From CAZTWC01 sp964617105 [NCBI: uncultured Myxococcia bacterium] (GTDB lineage Bacteria; CAZTWC01), in assembly GCA_964617105.1 (NCBI GenBank), contig CAZTWC010000177.1, positions 228-7,514 on the forward strand: a DNA stretch of 7,287 nt, read 5' to 3'. Position 1 is the stretch's first letter, and every line of letters starts with the position of its first letter. Made by a program: the position numbers and the translations under genes. The notes under the pieces are model-generated. The model had not been told where the DNA came from. It worked only from the letters and a program-made list of their open reading frames with translations, and did no database searches. Positions 6,819 to 7,287 of this stretch are shown in pieces.

Positions 6819-7287
6819 ATGGCGACTAATTTTTCAACAATAGGTTGGTTAACTGGGCACTGTTCGAGACGTGGCATCAGAGCCGTAGGGGTAGGGGTTC
6901 ACCGAACTGGTGGCGGTCTATCCCGGGCAGAGTTGATAAATAATGTTGGGCAGGAATTGGCTTCTCGCCTTTCGTTGCCACAGCCCATGGTACTGGAATT
7001 GCAGCACAAGGATGAAGAAATGGCGCGACGCATGATTGGGATCAGAGTAAGAGATTTTACTGATCTGGCAGAGTGTTTGCCCGAAGACGAGGAGTTTATG
7101 GTTCAATGTATGACGAGGGCCGTCGGACATTTTGACCAGGCTCTTTTTGAACATCAGGGTCGGGTGGCAAATTTGGCAGCGCGGGTTGGTGGGGAGTTGG
7201 GGAGTCAAGGGGTTTGGTGGTTGGATCTTTTATACGCTGGCATGTTGCACGATTTTGGTAAACTTGGTTTTCCCATAGAAGTTATAA
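6819..7287 (+). CDS. HD / HD-GYP-like phosphohydrolase, 3' end cut by window
   Basis: The frame opens with ATG at 6819, 3 bases after the amidohydrolase stop, and stays open for 156 codons to the right edge. A purine-rich GAAAAGGG (6805-6812) serves as a modest ribosome-binding site. The first 100 or so residues match nothing I recognise; they contain no signal peptide or membrane segment. From about residue 104 the sequence resembles the start of an HD-GYP domain: HFDQALFEHQGRVANLAARV with His112, then WWLDLLYAGMLHDFGKLGFP with the His144-Asp145 metal pair and Lys148 in HDFGKLG. HD-GYP proteins are generally cyclic-di-GMP phosphodiesterases. The diagnostic GYP segment lies beyond the window, so a plain HD phosphohydrolase cannot be excluded. 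It is the third gene of the glycosyltransferase-amidohydrolase unit and may link that unit to second-messenger signalling (inference). Confidence 0.82.
   Translation, partial: MATNFSTIGWLTGHCSRRGIRAVGVGVHRTGGGLSRAELINNVGQELASRLSLPQPMVLELQHKDEEMARRMIGIRVRDFTDLAECLPEDEEFMVQCMTRAVGHFDQALFEHQGRVANLAARVGGELGSQGVWWLDLLYAGMLHDFGKLGFPIEVI

Noticed and set aside
6918-7208. Minus-strand 96-codon open frame near the right edge
   Set aside because: It is antisense to the HD-domain gene, whose plus-strand frame has recognisable motifs.

Overview
The window reads as a piece of a mid-GC genome of a diderm (double-membrane) bacterium. It encodes a signal-peptide protein with a beta-barrel-like sequence ending in Phe, and a lipoprotein with a clear lipobox. 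The genes are tightly packed, use Shine-Dalgarno starts and have E. coli-like -10/-35 spacing. The poly-Ser/Thr lipoprotein and the unfamiliar porin-like protein recall uncultured candidate phyla such as Margulisbacteria/Saganbacteria or Omnitrophica. That placement is only an impression and cannot be proven from this window. I see no tRNA, rRNA, CRISPR array, insertion sequence or phage gene, and no gene-free stretch over 300 bases; the longest gaps are about 46 bases.

Layout. (1) Positions 1-1394: the 3' most of purH (last two steps of IMP synthesis), cut by the left edge. (2) Positions 1406-2578: a 390-aa exported, probably outer-membrane barrel protein of unknown role, placed 11 bases after purH behind an almost perfect extended Shine-Dalgarno. 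(3) Positions 2575-3114, minus strand: a TsaC/YrdC-type threonylcarbamoyl-AMP synthase, overlapping the barrel gene tail-to-tail by 4 bases. (4) Positions 3161-4795: a 544-aa lipoprotein with a Ser/Thr stalk, a beta-sandwich-like module, a middle region and a C-terminal caspase/legumain-like (clan CD) cysteine-peptidase domain, read from a near-consensus promoter whose -35 lies on the tsaC start codon. (5) Positions 4842-7287: three genes with 3-base gaps, namely a family 2 glycosyltransferase, an amidohydrolase-2-type metal hydrolase and the first part of an HD/HD-GYP-like phosphohydrolase cut by the right edge.

How they fit. purH and tsaC are housekeeping genes. The accessory content is the cell-envelope group: the barrel protein, the putative surface protease-like lipoprotein, and a transcription unit pairing a sugar transferase with a hydrolase and a possible cyclic-di-GMP phosphodiesterase. 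The most interesting items are the clan CD-like lipoprotein and the GT2-amidohydrolase-HD unit. I cannot show that they form one system.
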